Below, piece after piece: positions 14,463-22,975 of a stretch of DNA of 46,931 bases (positions within the stretch are counted from its first letter, which is position 1; each line of letters begins with the position of its first letter). The notes beneath the pieces were generated by a model. The model saw nothing but the letters and a program-made list of their open reading frames with translations, did not search any database and was not told where the DNA came from. The position numbers and the translations under genes are program-made. Origin of the DNA: an uncultured Chloroflexus sp. (GTDB taxonomy: Bacteria; Chloroflexota; Chloroflexia; Chloroflexales; Chloroflexaceae); the NCBI RefSeq assembly GCF_937951745.1, contig NZ_CALFBQ010000061.1, forward strand, positions 1 through 46,931. The letters run 5' to 3'.

Positions 14463-17400
14463 TCAATCAGTTGGCGGATGCCGCCCTTGCAGACGCATAA
14501 TTGTGGGCCACACCTCATCGGCAGGGATGGGGTGTGCAATCAGGTAGCCTTGCAGCACATCGCATCCCATACTGAGCAAGGCGGCCCGCTGCTCATCAGT
14601 TTCGACCCCTTCAGCGACGACAGCCAATCCAAGGCTATGCGCCAAATTGATAATCGCACGCAATAAGGCGCGGCTATTCGTGACCATCCCATGCTGTTCG
14701 TCAATCGCGCGCACAAACGCTTGGTCAATCTTGAGCGCATCAAGGCGGAGTTGGCGCAGATAAGCGAGTGACGAATACCCGGTGCCGAAATCGTCAAGCG
14801 CAATGCGCACCCCCATGTGGCGCAACTGGTCGATCTGGCGCGCAGCGTAGATCGGATCGTCGAGCATGACACCTTCGGTGATCTCTAGTTCAAGATACTG
14901 GGCCGGTAAACCGGTGGTATGCAGGACGGCTGCAACTTCAGCCACAAACTCAGGCCGCAACAGTTGGCGAGCCGAGACATTGACGCTGATGCGCAGGAGC
15001 GGATAGCCAGCCTGTTGCCATACCATTGCTTGCCGGCAAGCTTCACGCAGCACCCATGAACCGATCTCAATAATCAGATCACTCTGTTCGGCAATTGGCA
15101 CAAACTCACTGGGGGCAATAGGGCCGCGTTGCGGATGGTGCCAGCGCACAAGCGCCTCGACGCTGATGATGCCTTCGCTGACCAGATCGTACTGCGGTTG
15201 GTAGTAAACTGCCAGTTCGCCCCGTTCAATTGCGTGGCGCAGTTGGGCTTCCAAGGCAAGCCGGGTGTGGGCGCGCCGGCTGTGTTCCGGCCGGTAATGC
15301 AGAAAACCGCTGCGCTTGAGTTCTTTGGCGCGGTGCATGGCGCTGTCAGCGTTCTTGAGCAGGGACACCACATCGACCCCATCGCGCGGAAAGAGGCTAA
15401 TCCCGATGCTTGCGGTCAAGCGCAATTCATGCCCATCGTGAAGGAACGGCGTTTGCAACGCATCAAGCAAGCGTTGGGCTGCAATATCGGCTAATCGCGC
15501 ATCAGGCAGATCAGGCATCAGCAAGAGAAACTCATCGCCGCCCATCCGGCCAAGGGTGTCTTGCGGGCGGGCGCAGGCAGCGAAGGCATTGCTCACGTGT
15601 TTGAGGAACCGATCACCGATTGGATGGCCCAGCGAATCGTTCACCTGCTTAAACCCATCGAGGTCGATGAAGAGCAGCGCTACAATATGGCGTCGTTCGC
15701 GCGCATCGCGCAGGGCTAGCTCGATCCGTTCTTGCAGCAGATTGCGGTTGGGCAAGCCGGTCAGAGCGTCATAGCGCACCTGATAGTGGAGCTGCGCATT
15801 AAGGTTGGCGTGATCAGCGATCAAGTTAAAGAGTTCGGTCGCGACCCGTAACAGGGTTTGATCACTCTCGCTTGACCAATCGGATTGTTGATGGAAGATG
15901 GCGAGCATACCGTTTGCTTTTGGTAATGGCCAGATCCAACCTCCACTAACGCTCAGATGACCGAGTTGGTCGCCGTGGGTGCGGAGATCGAACGTGATCG
16001 GTTTTTTGGGGTTATGCCGAGCCATGATCTGGCGTAGGCGCGACCCAATCAGCTCGGCTGCATCAGCCAATGGTTTGCTGGCGGCAGCAGCGTAACCGTC
16101 CAATTCAGCCCATACCAGCCAGTTGGGTCGTTGCCGTTCAATGAGGTTCACCAGCCGGTCAAGCACGGCGGTAACTGGGGCATGCTGGAGCAGCAGGGCT
16201 AATATGTCGGAACGGTCATGTTCGAGGAAGGTAGCTAGCTTGTGCGCGCTGATGTCGCGGTGTAATGCGATAAAGTGGGTTGCTTTGCCATATTCATCAG
16301 TGACTGGCGACAAGCTGAGATCAACCCAGATCGGTTCGCCAGCGCGCGTGTAGTAGAGGAGTTCAAGGCGCACTGGTTGCTGCTGCTCCATAGCAACCCA
16401 CAGGTGATGAAGCGTCGCCAGATCGGTGGCCGGGCCGTGCAAGATGCGTAAGCTGCGTCCGATCAACTCGTTAGTGGCGTAGCCGGTCAGCCGGCTGCAA
16501 GCGGCGTTGGCGTAGCGAATAAAGGGGCCGGGTGCATGCAGCGGTTCAGCATCGAGGATGATGACGGCGTCGTTGGTATTCACTACCACCGACTCGAGCA
16601 GGCGCAATCGTTCTTCGGCTTGTTTGCGGGCAGTAATGTCGCGCACCACAATTAGTGTACCGCCGTTGGCTAGCTCGTCGTGATACAGTGGATCAATGCT
16701 CACATCAACGATAATGGCCCGCCCGTCTGGCAGGCGATGGATTAATTCGCCGCGCCAGCCTGTACTGACACTCTGCACTGCCGGTTGCATCGGCTGGTAC
16801 GGCAACGGTTCGGCAGTAAACAGACGGCTCAGCGGCTGGTCGATCATCGCTTCCGGTTGCACGCCGTAGAGGTACGCTGCCATCTCGTTGAGGTAGACAA
16901 TCACGCCGCTGCGGTCGGTCACGATCACCGCCTCGTGAATTTGCGACAGTACCCGCGCTCGCAAGTTTAATTGCCGTTCCGCTTCGACCCGGTCGGTGAC
17001 ATCGTGACCGATCGTTAAGACCTGCGTTTCGCCGGTGCCTTCGATCAACACGCCTTGCACTTCCACCACGCGCACCACCTGATCGCGGGCATAAATGTGG
17101 TAACGAACCGGTTGGAGGAGTTGACCGTTGCGAAGCATATTGCGACGCTCACGGATCAAATGGTGTTCTTCACCAGAAAGGAACGCTGTGAATGGTTGGT
17201 TGATCAGTTCTGCCGGATCAGCGACCCCGAAGATGCGCGCGCCGGTGGGGTTGCAGTAGCGAATAATCCCTTCCGGGAAGCTACTGATCATAATGAGCAT
17301 CGGGGCCAATTCGAGCAATTGGTGATAGCGCAATTGGTTGTTGCGCAGCGCATAGTCGGCGGCCAGCAACGCCGTAACATCATAGCCGCTGATGACGATC

Positions 17401-17768
17401 CCTTCTACTGCGGCTTGGGGCCGGTAGTTGCAACACCGAAACTCAAAAATCCGCCAGCCGCCTTCAACATGCTGTAAACGTACCCGAATTGGTTGGCGCT
17501 GGCATTGGTAATCGATCAAAGTGGCGAGATGTTGTTGCAGCGGGTCATGGTCATCTTGATGGACGAATTCGTAGATGGAGCGATTTACTACAAGAGATGG
17601 CGGATGGCCGAGTAGGTTGGTCAGGGTAGGGCTAGCAAAGCGGATAGTCTGATCGGGTGCGAGAATGATGACTATCTCGGCGGTGCATTCTAGTAGGGTA
17701 GAAAGGGTCGCAGCGGCAATATCACTGTTCAACAGAGGAGGAGGTACGGATGGGGTGTCGTCAATCAT
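14463..17768 (-). CDS. PAS-PAS-PAS-PAS-GGDEF-EAL c-di-GMP enzyme (1101 aa)
   Basis: This is a predicted dual enzyme making (GGDEF) and cleaving (EAL) cyclic di-GMP. Four PAS sensor domains lie at about 22-135, 148-262, 273-382 and 392-508. A GAF-like region follows at about 520-650, then GGDEF at about 665-825 and EAL at about 845-1095. The active motif G-G-D-E-F is intact at 743-747. An inhibitory I-site R-x-x-D (734-737) is five residues before it. The EAL half keeps E-A-L at 871-873, N930, the D-D-F-G-T-G-Y loop at 992 on, and K1013. No membrane segment or signal peptide is visible, so it is likely a soluble sensor. PAS ligands cannot be read from sequence. The gene stands alone, and no clear ribosome site precedes ATG 17768. 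Confidence 0.93.
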   Translation of the reverse strand: MIDDTPSVPPPLLNSDIAAATLSTLLECTAEIVIILAPDQTIRFASPTLTNLLGHPPSLVVNRSIYEFVHQDDHDPLQQHLATLIDYQCQRQPIRVRLQHVEGGWRIFEFRCCNYRPQAAVEGIVISGYDVTALLAADYALRNNQLRYHQLLELAPMLIMISSFPEGIIRYCNPTGARIFGVADPAELINQPFTAFLSGEEHHLIRERRNMLRNGQLLQPVRYHIYARDQVVRVVEVQGVLIEGTGETQVLTIGHDVTDRVEAERQLNLRARVLSQIHEAVIVTDRSGVIVYLNEMAAYLYGVQPEAMIDQPLSRLFTAEPLPYQPMQPAVQSVSTGWRGELIHRLPDGRAIIVDVSIDPLYHDELANGGTLIVVRDITARKQAEERLRLLESVVVNTNDAVIILDAEPLHAPGPFIRYANAACSRLTGYATNELIGRSLRILHGPATDLATLHHLWVAMEQQQPVRLELLYYTRAGEPIWVDLSLSPVTDEYGKATHFIALHRDISAHKLATFLEHDRSDILALLLQHAPVTAVLDRLVNLIERQRPNWLVWAELDGYAAAASKPLADAAELIGSRLRQIMARHNPKKPITFDLRTHGDQLGHLSVSGGWIWPLPKANGMLAIFHQQSDWSSESDQTLLRVATELFNLIADHANLNAQLHYQVRYDALTGLPNRNLLQERIELALRDARERRHIVALLFIDLDGFKQVNDSLGHPIGDRFLKHVSNAFAACARPQDTLGRMGGDEFLLLMPDLPDARLADIAAQRLLDALQTPFLHDGHELRLTASIGISLFPRDGVDVVSLLKNADSAMHRAKELKRSGFLHYRPEHSRRAHTRLALEAQLRHAIERGELAVYYQPQYDLVSEGIISVEALVRWHHPQRGPIAPSEFVPIAEQSDLIIEIGSWVLREACRQAMVWQQAGYPLLRISVNVSARQLLRPEFVAEVAAVLHTTGLPAQYLELEITEGVMLDDPIYAARQIDQLRHMGVRIALDDFGTGYSSLAYLRQLRLDALKIDQAFVRAIDEQHGMVTNSRALLRAIINLAHSLGLAVVAEGVETDEQRAALLSMGCDVLQGYLIAHPIPADEVWPTIMRLQGRHPPTD

Positions 17769-17924
17769 AAGTGTTGCGTGCTCGGATGCCGTATTGTGGA
17801 TTCCGCTGCCGCTAGTATACCGCGTTTACTACATTTCATTGCATCCATGAAAGAAACTCCTGCCGGCATTCCTTTGCGGTAAAAGGCTACCGGCAGGTGG
17901 CAGTGCAGCCAGAAGGAGAGACCA

Positions 17925-18344
17925 TTAGGTGAGTAGTTGCCAAATATCAAAGCCCAACGAGAAAAAAATGATAAAGAGGATGACCAACGAGAGCGGCAGC
18001 ATATCGAACCGGCGCGGGTGCCGGGTTTGCCAGAAGTAACGCAGGCTGCGTACCAGCATCGTGATCGCAAGCAGATCGAGCAGGATCACGAGTGGGAGTG
18101 AAATGTCAGTGGTCAACCCGATGAGTGGCAATCCAATCGGCAAGAGCACGTATTGCAGAGTGCAACGGGTGGCCGAGATGAAGAGCGAGATGCTGAAGGC
18201 TCGCTCTCCCGGCGTCGCTGGCGGTGCGTCGTCAAGTGCTTCTTCCTCAGCCGTTTCTGCGAGCGGGGCCGGCAGTGCCGGCTGCGGCGGCAACCAGAGT
18301 AGCCGGTCGAATACGCGATCGAGCGTTTCGGTGATAGCAGACAT
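17925..18344 (-). CDS. Hypothetical membrane protein (139 aa)
   Basis: The family is not recognised. The ATG at 18344 has GAGGT about 9 nt upstream and is preferred to an earlier in-frame start at 18353. Residues 1-45 are soluble and Pro/Ala/Glu-rich. Three hydrophobic segments follow, at about 52-75, 80-100 and 117-137, separated by a basic loop (Y-F-W-Q-T-R-H-P-R-R). It is likely an inner-membrane protein with a cytosolic N-terminus. The gene shares its strand with the GGDEF-EAL gene 157 nt downstream, but no operon is evident. Confidence 0.65.
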   Translation of the reverse strand: MSAITETLDRVFDRLLWLPPQPALPAPLAETAEEEALDDAPPATPGERAFSISLFISATRCTLQYVLLPIGLPLIGLTTDISLPLVILLDLLAITMLVRSLRYFWQTRHPRRFDMLPLSLVILFIIFFSLGFDIWQLLT

Positions 18345-18377
18345 AGGCAGCACTCACCTCATGATGCAAGAATAAAC

Positions 18378-18402
18378 AGAGACGTTACATCGCAACGTCT
18401 CT
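18378..18402. repeat. Intergenic hairpin AGAGACGTT
   Basis: AGAGACGTT (18378-18386) pairs with AACGTCTCT (18394-18402) over a 7-nt loop, followed by an AT-rich TTATTTTATTATA. It lies in the shared upstream region of two divergent genes, so a terminator role is unlikely; it is probably a dispersed hairpin. Confidence 0.5.
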
Positions 18403-18607
18403 ACTTATTTTATTATAACAGCATCCGGTTAGACTTCGATCAATGCTAGTATAAGTATAGATAACTTGACGTTGGTTAGTGTAACATTAGCATACGGCGG
18501 CCAAGTTGCTGCATGCCATCCAAAGCCTCGCATATGCGTAATCTGCAACCTGCCCCTATAATAAGAAGTGGGCCGATGTGTTGTTTACTCTCTATGAATG
18601 AAATACT

Positions 18608-19120
18608 ATGCGCCATCTGAAATTGGTTCTGGCCCTTGCTCTGCTCCCCCTTGCCGGTTGGTGGTGGTTTGAGAGTAACGTCTTCATTACTGAATGGTTG
18701 CTCAGTCACAACGAGGGCTTCCAACGATTTGTGATCTGGATGATTTCAACCTTGCAGAGCAGCGGTTACGTGACCATTATTGTGTTGGGCACCGTCTATG
18801 TGTTGTTTAGCCTGATCGAGCTGCTGTTGTGGCCGACTGGTGCATTAGCGCGGAGTTTGGGCATTTCGGGGCTGATCTTTTGGCTAACAGTGGGTGCGCT
18901 CGAAGCGATTGGGATTTTCAACGGCTACAGTGTCCGCTATTTCGGCATGTTTGCCGTTGATGGCCAACCGCCCCCTGAATGGGGCCGCTGGCTGAGCGGC
19001 GTGCCGCTGGCGCTGCTCTTTGCCATCGGCCCTGAAGGGTTGATCCGCTGGTCGTTGCTAACGATGTTCGCGTGGGGACGGCACTTCTTCGCCCGTTCGG
19101 TGGCGGTCGGGGAAGGGTAG
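18608..19120 (+). CDS. Hypothetical membrane protein (170 aa)
   Basis: The family is not recognised. It begins with a hydrophobic, Trp-rich segment (residues 6-21), followed by hydrophobic segments at about 55-75, 85-105 and 132-158. Three Trp in a row lie at 18-20. The ATG at 18608 has no strong ribosome site. The last 63 nt overlap the 3' end of phnM on the other strand, so the two genes converge and share coding DNA. It is probably a polytopic membrane protein of unknown role. Confidence 0.6.
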   Translation: MRHLKLVLALALLPLAGWWWFESNVFITEWLLSHNEGFQRFVIWMISTLQSSGYVTIIVLGTVYVLFSLIELLLWPTGALARSLGISGLIFWLTVGALEAIGIFNGYSVRYFGMFAVDGQPPPEWGRWLSGVPLALLFAIGPEGLIRWSLLTMFAWGRHFFARSVAVGEG

Positions 19121-20278
19121 CGGTTCGTTCTGCTCTAGCAGAGTGTACACCGGCTTCCCGCTGACAAAGACCTGTTGCACTACCGGATCGGGCATCCGGC
19201 GGACGACGATCAGGTCGGCGATTAGCCCCGGTTGGATGCTGCCGATCAAATGGTCGATGCCGACGGCGCGGGCCGGGTGGTGGCTGACCAGCGCTACTGC
19301 ATCAGGCAGGCTGAGGGTGCCGCGGTCGGCGAGGCGGAAGATCACTGGTAACAACGAGGCTGGGTAGTAGTCGGCGCATAGCCAATCCACCACACCGGCT
19401 TCGATCGCGGCTAGCGCGCTCAGGTTGCCACCGCTCGACTTGCCGCGCAGCACATTTGGTGCGCCCATGCCCACCGCCATCCCGGCGGTATGGGCCGCTT
19501 GGGCGGCGGCTAAAGTGGTGGGGAATTCAGCAATCTTCACCCCTAGCTCTACCCACTGCGCCACCCGTTCGGGAGTGTCGTCGTCATGGCTGGCGACTGG
19601 CAAGCCATACTTCGTCGCCCACGCAATCACCTGCCGAATCCGGTGAGGCACATCGCTCTGCGCTGCCCGCTTGCGGGTCAGTAGTTCGTCAATTTCAGCA
19701 TCGCTACGCCCAGTGGTTTTAGCGACATAATCGCGAAACGCGGCTTCAGTGGTGTACTGCCCCTGTCCCGGACTGTGATCCATAATCGAGACTAGCCGCA
19801 ACAAGGGATGGCCAAACATCGTCTTCAGCGCCTCAAGGCCGCGTTCGCTGCTAACTTCGACGCGGGCATGCACGAGATGGCGCGCACCGCAATGCCGTTC
19901 GGCGGTGAGTCGGTGGAGGAAGTCTCTGACGAAGCGATCGCTGCGCACGCCGAATTCAGCGTCATCGAGTGATAGGGCGTGGAATTGGCAGGTGACGCCA
20001 CACCCCAGCAAGAGCCGGTCGGCGGCGTGGAGCGCGATCCCAGCTTCGATCTCAACGCCGGGGCGCGGTTGCACCAGTTTCTCAATCGCGTCACAGTGCA
20101 AGTCGATCAGGCCGGGCAACAAGTACGCTCCGTCGAGATCAAACTGTGGCATCGTTGCCGCATACGGGGGTGCGCCGCGGCCAATCGCCCCGATCCGGTC
20201 CCGTTCGATCGTCACCCAACCCTCTTCGACGACCCGATCGGGTAAGACAACAGTAGCGTTGGTGAAGAGAAATTGCAT
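19058..20278 (-). CDS. phnM: PhnM, ribose-1-methylphosphonate 5-triphosphate diphosphatase
   Basis: PhnM removes pyrophosphate from alpha-D-ribose 1-alkylphosphonate 5-triphosphate, giving the 5-phosphate substrate of PhnJ. It is an amidohydrolase-fold metal enzyme of 406 residues. Visible motifs are L-P-G-L-I-D-L-H-C-D near 52, the H-A-R-V-E strand near 130, M-D-H-S-P-G-Q near 163, A-S-H-D-D-D near 230 and A-P-N-V-L-R-G-K-S-S-G-G near 275. The ATG at 20278 (GAGG 8 nt upstream) matches the family start; an open frame reaching 20419 is not needed. It is the last gene of the phosphonate operon, separated from phnL by 223 bp without a gene. Its end overlaps the convergent gene 18608-19120. Confidence 0.95.
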   Translation of the reverse strand: MQFLFTNATVVLPDRVVEEGWVTIERDRIGAIGRGAPPYAATMPQFDLDGAYLLPGLIDLHCDAIEKLVQPRPGVEIEAGIALHAADRLLLGCGVTCQFHALSLDDAEFGVRSDRFVRDFLHRLTAERHCGARHLVHARVEVSSERGLEALKTMFGHPLLRLVSIMDHSPGQGQYTTEAAFRDYVAKTTGRSDAEIDELLTRKRAAQSDVPHRIRQVIAWATKYGLPVASHDDDTPERVAQWVELGVKIAEFPTTLAAAQAAHTAGMAVGMGAPNVLRGKSSGGNLSALAAIEAGVVDWLCADYYPASLLPVIFRLADRGTLSLPDAVALVSHHPARAVGIDHLIGSIQPGLIADLIVVRRMPDPVVQQVFVSGKPVYTLLEQNEPLPFPDRHRTGEEVPSPREHR

Positions 20279-20501
20279 AAGTTGCCTCGATTGATGCATG
20301 CGTAAAGCTAAGGATGTCTCGTTTGGTCTGGGGCGGGCTGATATGCAGGTCAGCGGTCTGGATCTATGGGATGGGCGGGAGTGGCCTGCGTTCAACCAAA
20401 GCGCACATTTGAGAGTCATGCCTGTTCAAGGTTCGATTTGAGCAATGAATATCCCCTCTTGCGCGCACTAAGTTGCCTATTCTTACGACAATACCACGCC
20501 C

Positions 20502-21188
20502 TTACTGGAACGTCCATTGCCGGTTGGCATGCGCCCCTAGCCCGGCCAAGTCGTGCGAGACGCTGATGATCGCGGTGCCTTCACTCTGCGCTACCCGGAT
20601 CATCTCAATTACTACTTGCTTTGTTGCTTCATCAAGACTGGCCGTTGGCTCATCAAGCAACAAGAGGCGCGGACGGGCAATGAAGGCCCGGCCTAGGTTG
20701 ATCCGTTGTTGTTCGCCGCCGCTGAAGGTGAGCGGGCTGGCTTGCCAGAGCGCCGGTGAGATACCGAGTCGTTGCAGCCATTCGCGTCCGATCGCTTGCG
20801 CCGTCGCCCGATCCATCCCCTGCCGGTAGAGCGGCTCGCAGAGCGTGTCGAGCGCCGAAACGCGTGGCAGCACGCGCAAGAATTGTGAGCAGAAGCCGAT
20901 CTCGTGCTCGCGCAGGTTGAGGATGACGCTCTCGGCGGCGCGGCTGAGGTCGATCCGACCAAATTGGTGCGAGTCAAACCAGATCTGGCCGGAAGTCGGT
21001 AAGTAGGTGCGGTAGATGCACTTGAGGATGCTAGTCTTGCCGATCCCGCTGCGACCGTGGATCAGCAGGTGTTCGCCGGTGGCGACGCTCAGATTTACGT
21101 CGCGCACCGGCGTAATTTCGCGCCCGTCGATCAGGTGCAGGGTAAAGGATTTGGATAGGTTACGGATTTCAAGCAGTGGGTGGCTCAT
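20502..21188 (-). CDS. phnL: PhnL, ABC-type ATPase of the C-P lyase pathway
   Basis: PhnL is an ATP-binding protein that works with PhnG, PhnH and PhnI to couple the phosphonate to ATP, displacing adenine. It is not a transporter subunit. The 228-residue length is standard. Walker A is G-R-S-G-I-G-K-T-S near residue 45, the signature F-S-G-G-E-Q-Q-R near 155, and Walker B L-L-L-L-D-E-P-T near 178, followed by S-L-D. The N-terminal I-R-N-L-S-K-S-F-T-L-H and the D-G-R-E-I-T-P-V-R-D-V insertion fit PhnL rather than PhnK. It starts 15 nt after phnK, and the ribosome site is weak, so translation may be coupled. Confidence 0.95.
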   Translation of the reverse strand: MSHPLLEIRNLSKSFTLHLIDGREITPVRDVNLSVATGEHLLIHGRSGIGKTSILKCIYRTYLPTSGQIWFDSHQFGRIDLSRAAESVILNLREHEIGFCSQFLRVLPRVSALDTLCEPLYRQGMDRATAQAIGREWLQRLGISPALWQASPLTFSGGEQQRINLGRAFIARPRLLLLDEPTASLDEATKQVVIEMIRVAQSEGTAIISVSHDLAGLGAHANRQWTFQ

Positions 21189-21203
21189 AGCGTGCAGCCT
21201 TTG

Positions 21204-22043
21204 TTACAACGCCGACGAGACCAGCAGTTGGGTGTATGGGTGCTGCGGGTCTTCGAGGATGTGGTCGGTCAACCCCGCTTCGACAATGTGGCCATTCTTC
21301 ATCACAATCGTGCGGCGGGCGAGTTGGCGCACGACACCGAGATCGTGCGACACCAACAGCATCGTGATCCGGTCTTCCCACTGAATCCGGCGCAGCAGGT
21401 CGAGCACGCGGGCCTGCACCGAAACATCCAGCCCGCTGGTGATTTCGTCGAGTAGCAAGAGGCTGGGGCGGCTGGCTAGCGCCTTAGCAATCTGCACACG
21501 TTGTAGCATGCCGCCGCTGAAGGTAGGTGGTTCGTCGTCAATCCGTTCTGGTGGCAGTTCGGTTTTGACCATCAATTCGGCGGTGCGGGCGCGGATGCGG
21601 CCAAAGTGCCGCCATTCTGCTAGTAATAGCTTTTCGGCTACGTTGCCGCCGACCGAGAAGCGCATGTTTAAGCCCAGTTCGGGACGCTGGTAGACAATAC
21701 CGAGTTTGGTGTTGCGGAATAACCGTGCTTCATAGCGGTTGAGAGTGGTGAGGTCGCGCGGCGGTCCACCATTGTCGCGGTACCAGATGTGACCGCTGTC
21801 GGGGTGCAGGGCTAGATAGATCATCTGTAACAGGGTGCTCTTGCCGCTGCCGCTCTCACCGACGATGCCCAACACTTCGCCTGCGCTCAATTGCAAGTTC
21901 GCCTCAACACAGGCCCAGACCGTCCCACAACGCGGGCACTGTGAGCGGCCAAGATCGGGGCCGGTCAGGCGGCGGCAGTCGGGGCACGTTGGCCCAAAGT
22001 GCTTCGAGAGCTGCTCAACCCGCAGAATCCAATCGCCAGTCAT
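21204..22043 (-). CDS. phnK: PhnK, ABC ATPase with an inserted zinc ribbon (279 aa)
   Basis: PhnK binds the PhnGHIJ core complex and is needed for C-P bond cleavage. Walker A is G-E-S-G-S-G-K-S-T (62-70), the signature F-S-G-G-M-L-Q-R near 175 and Walker B L-L-L-L-D-E-I-T near 197. An odd feature is an N-terminal insert between the first two strands of the ATPase core. It holds C20-x2-C23-x12-C36-x2-C39, a zinc-ribbon pattern, with another Cys at 45. It makes the protein about 25 residues longer than the E. coli form. I recall similar inserts in some other PhnK proteins, so it is a variant rather than unique. The ATG overlaps the phnJ stop by 4 nt. Confidence 0.95.
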   Translation of the reverse strand: MTGDWILRVEQLSKHFGPTCPDCRRLTGPDLGRSQCPRCGTVWACVEANLQLSAGEVLGIVGESGSGKSTLLQMIYLALHPDSGHIWYRDNGGPPRDLTTLNRYEARLFRNTKLGIVYQRPELGLNMRFSVGGNVAEKLLLAEWRHFGRIRARTAELMVKTELPPERIDDEPPTFSGGMLQRVQIAKALASRPSLLLLDEITSGLDVSVQARVLDLLRRIQWEDRITMLLVSHDLGVVRQLARRTIVMKNGHIVEAGLTDHILEDPQHPYTQLLVSSAL

Positions 22044-22906
22044 GCCGTCGCCTCCATCTGTGCCACGCGCTTCGCACAGTACGCTGCGTCAGAACAGGTA
22101 GTTTCCCACCGTCCGCCGTTGCTATCGCTGACAAAATGCTCAGTGAGAAAGGTGTGTTCAGCGCCACAGCGAGCACAGCGCTGGCCGGGCCGGTATTCGG
22201 TACGGAAGGGGTAATCCTCAAATTGGAGCGGTTCGACGATCGTGTAGGGCGGCACCGCATAGATGCGCTTCTCGCGTCCGGCCCCAAACAGGTAGAGGGT
22301 GTCGGCCATATGCAGCTTCGGCACATCCCAGCGCGGGATGGGTGTGGTGTCCATCAGGTAGCGCCGGTTGACGATTACCGGATACTGGCTGGCGATGCGC
22401 AGATCGCCGGCCCGCACCACACTCTCGTACATATAAACCCACATCTTGCCGTAATCGGCTTCGCTGTGCATCATCGTGGCCCGTTCGAGGTTTGGTTCCA
22501 CCCAGCGTAGCGGATCGGCCATCGGCACCTGCAAGACAAGAATTTGATCGGCCCGCATCGGCTCTTCGGGGATGCGGTGGCGGGTTTGGATGATGGTGGC
22601 CGCAGCGGTGTCGGTGGTGGTAGTGACGCCGGTGGTGCGATTGATCAGCCGGCGCAAATTGACTGCATTGACGCTCTCGTCGTCGCCTTGATCAATCACC
22701 TTGAGCGTGTCCGCTGGGGTGACAATTGACAGGGTAATTTGCAACCCGCCGGTGCCCCAGCCGCGGGCAATCGGCAGATCACGGCTGGCAAACGGCACGA
22801 GGTGGCCGGGGAGGGCGACTGCTTTCAACAGCTTGCGCCGGATCTCGCGTTTGGCGTCTTCATCGAGCAGGGCGAAGTTGTAGAGCTGATCGGAAGCTTC
22901 GCTCAT
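22040..22906 (-). CDS. phnJ: PhnJ, radical-SAM carbon-phosphorus lyase
   Basis: PhnJ cleaves the C-P bond of alpha-D-ribose 1-alkylphosphonate 5-phosphate with S-adenosylmethionine, releasing the alkane (methane from methylphosphonate) and a cyclic ribose phosphate. The unusual iron-sulfur Cys set is present: C244-x2-C247, then C271-x5-C277 (S-D-A-A-Y between), matching the known PhnJ pattern. The glycyl-radical loop G-W-G-T-G-G lies at residues 49-54. At 288 residues the length is normal. AAGGA lies upstream of the ATG at 22906. It follows phnI after 69 nt and overlaps phnK by 4 nt. Confidence 0.97.
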   Translation of the reverse strand: MSEASDQLYNFALLDEDAKREIRRKLLKAVALPGHLVPFASRDLPIARGWGTGGLQITLSIVTPADTLKVIDQGDDESVNAVNLRRLINRTTGVTTTTDTAAATIIQTRHRIPEEPMRADQILVLQVPMADPLRWVEPNLERATMMHSEADYGKMWVYMYESVVRAGDLRIASQYPVIVNRRYLMDTTPIPRWDVPKLHMADTLYLFGAGREKRIYAVPPYTIVEPLQFEDYPFRTEYRPGQRCARCGAEHTFLTEHFVSDSNGGRWETTCSDAAYCAKRVAQMEATA

Positions 22907-22975
22907 AGTATGCGTTGTCCTTGGTTGGCGTGGGATACGGACGTTTGCTGCCCGTGTGTGTCTGTGTCCCCCGTA

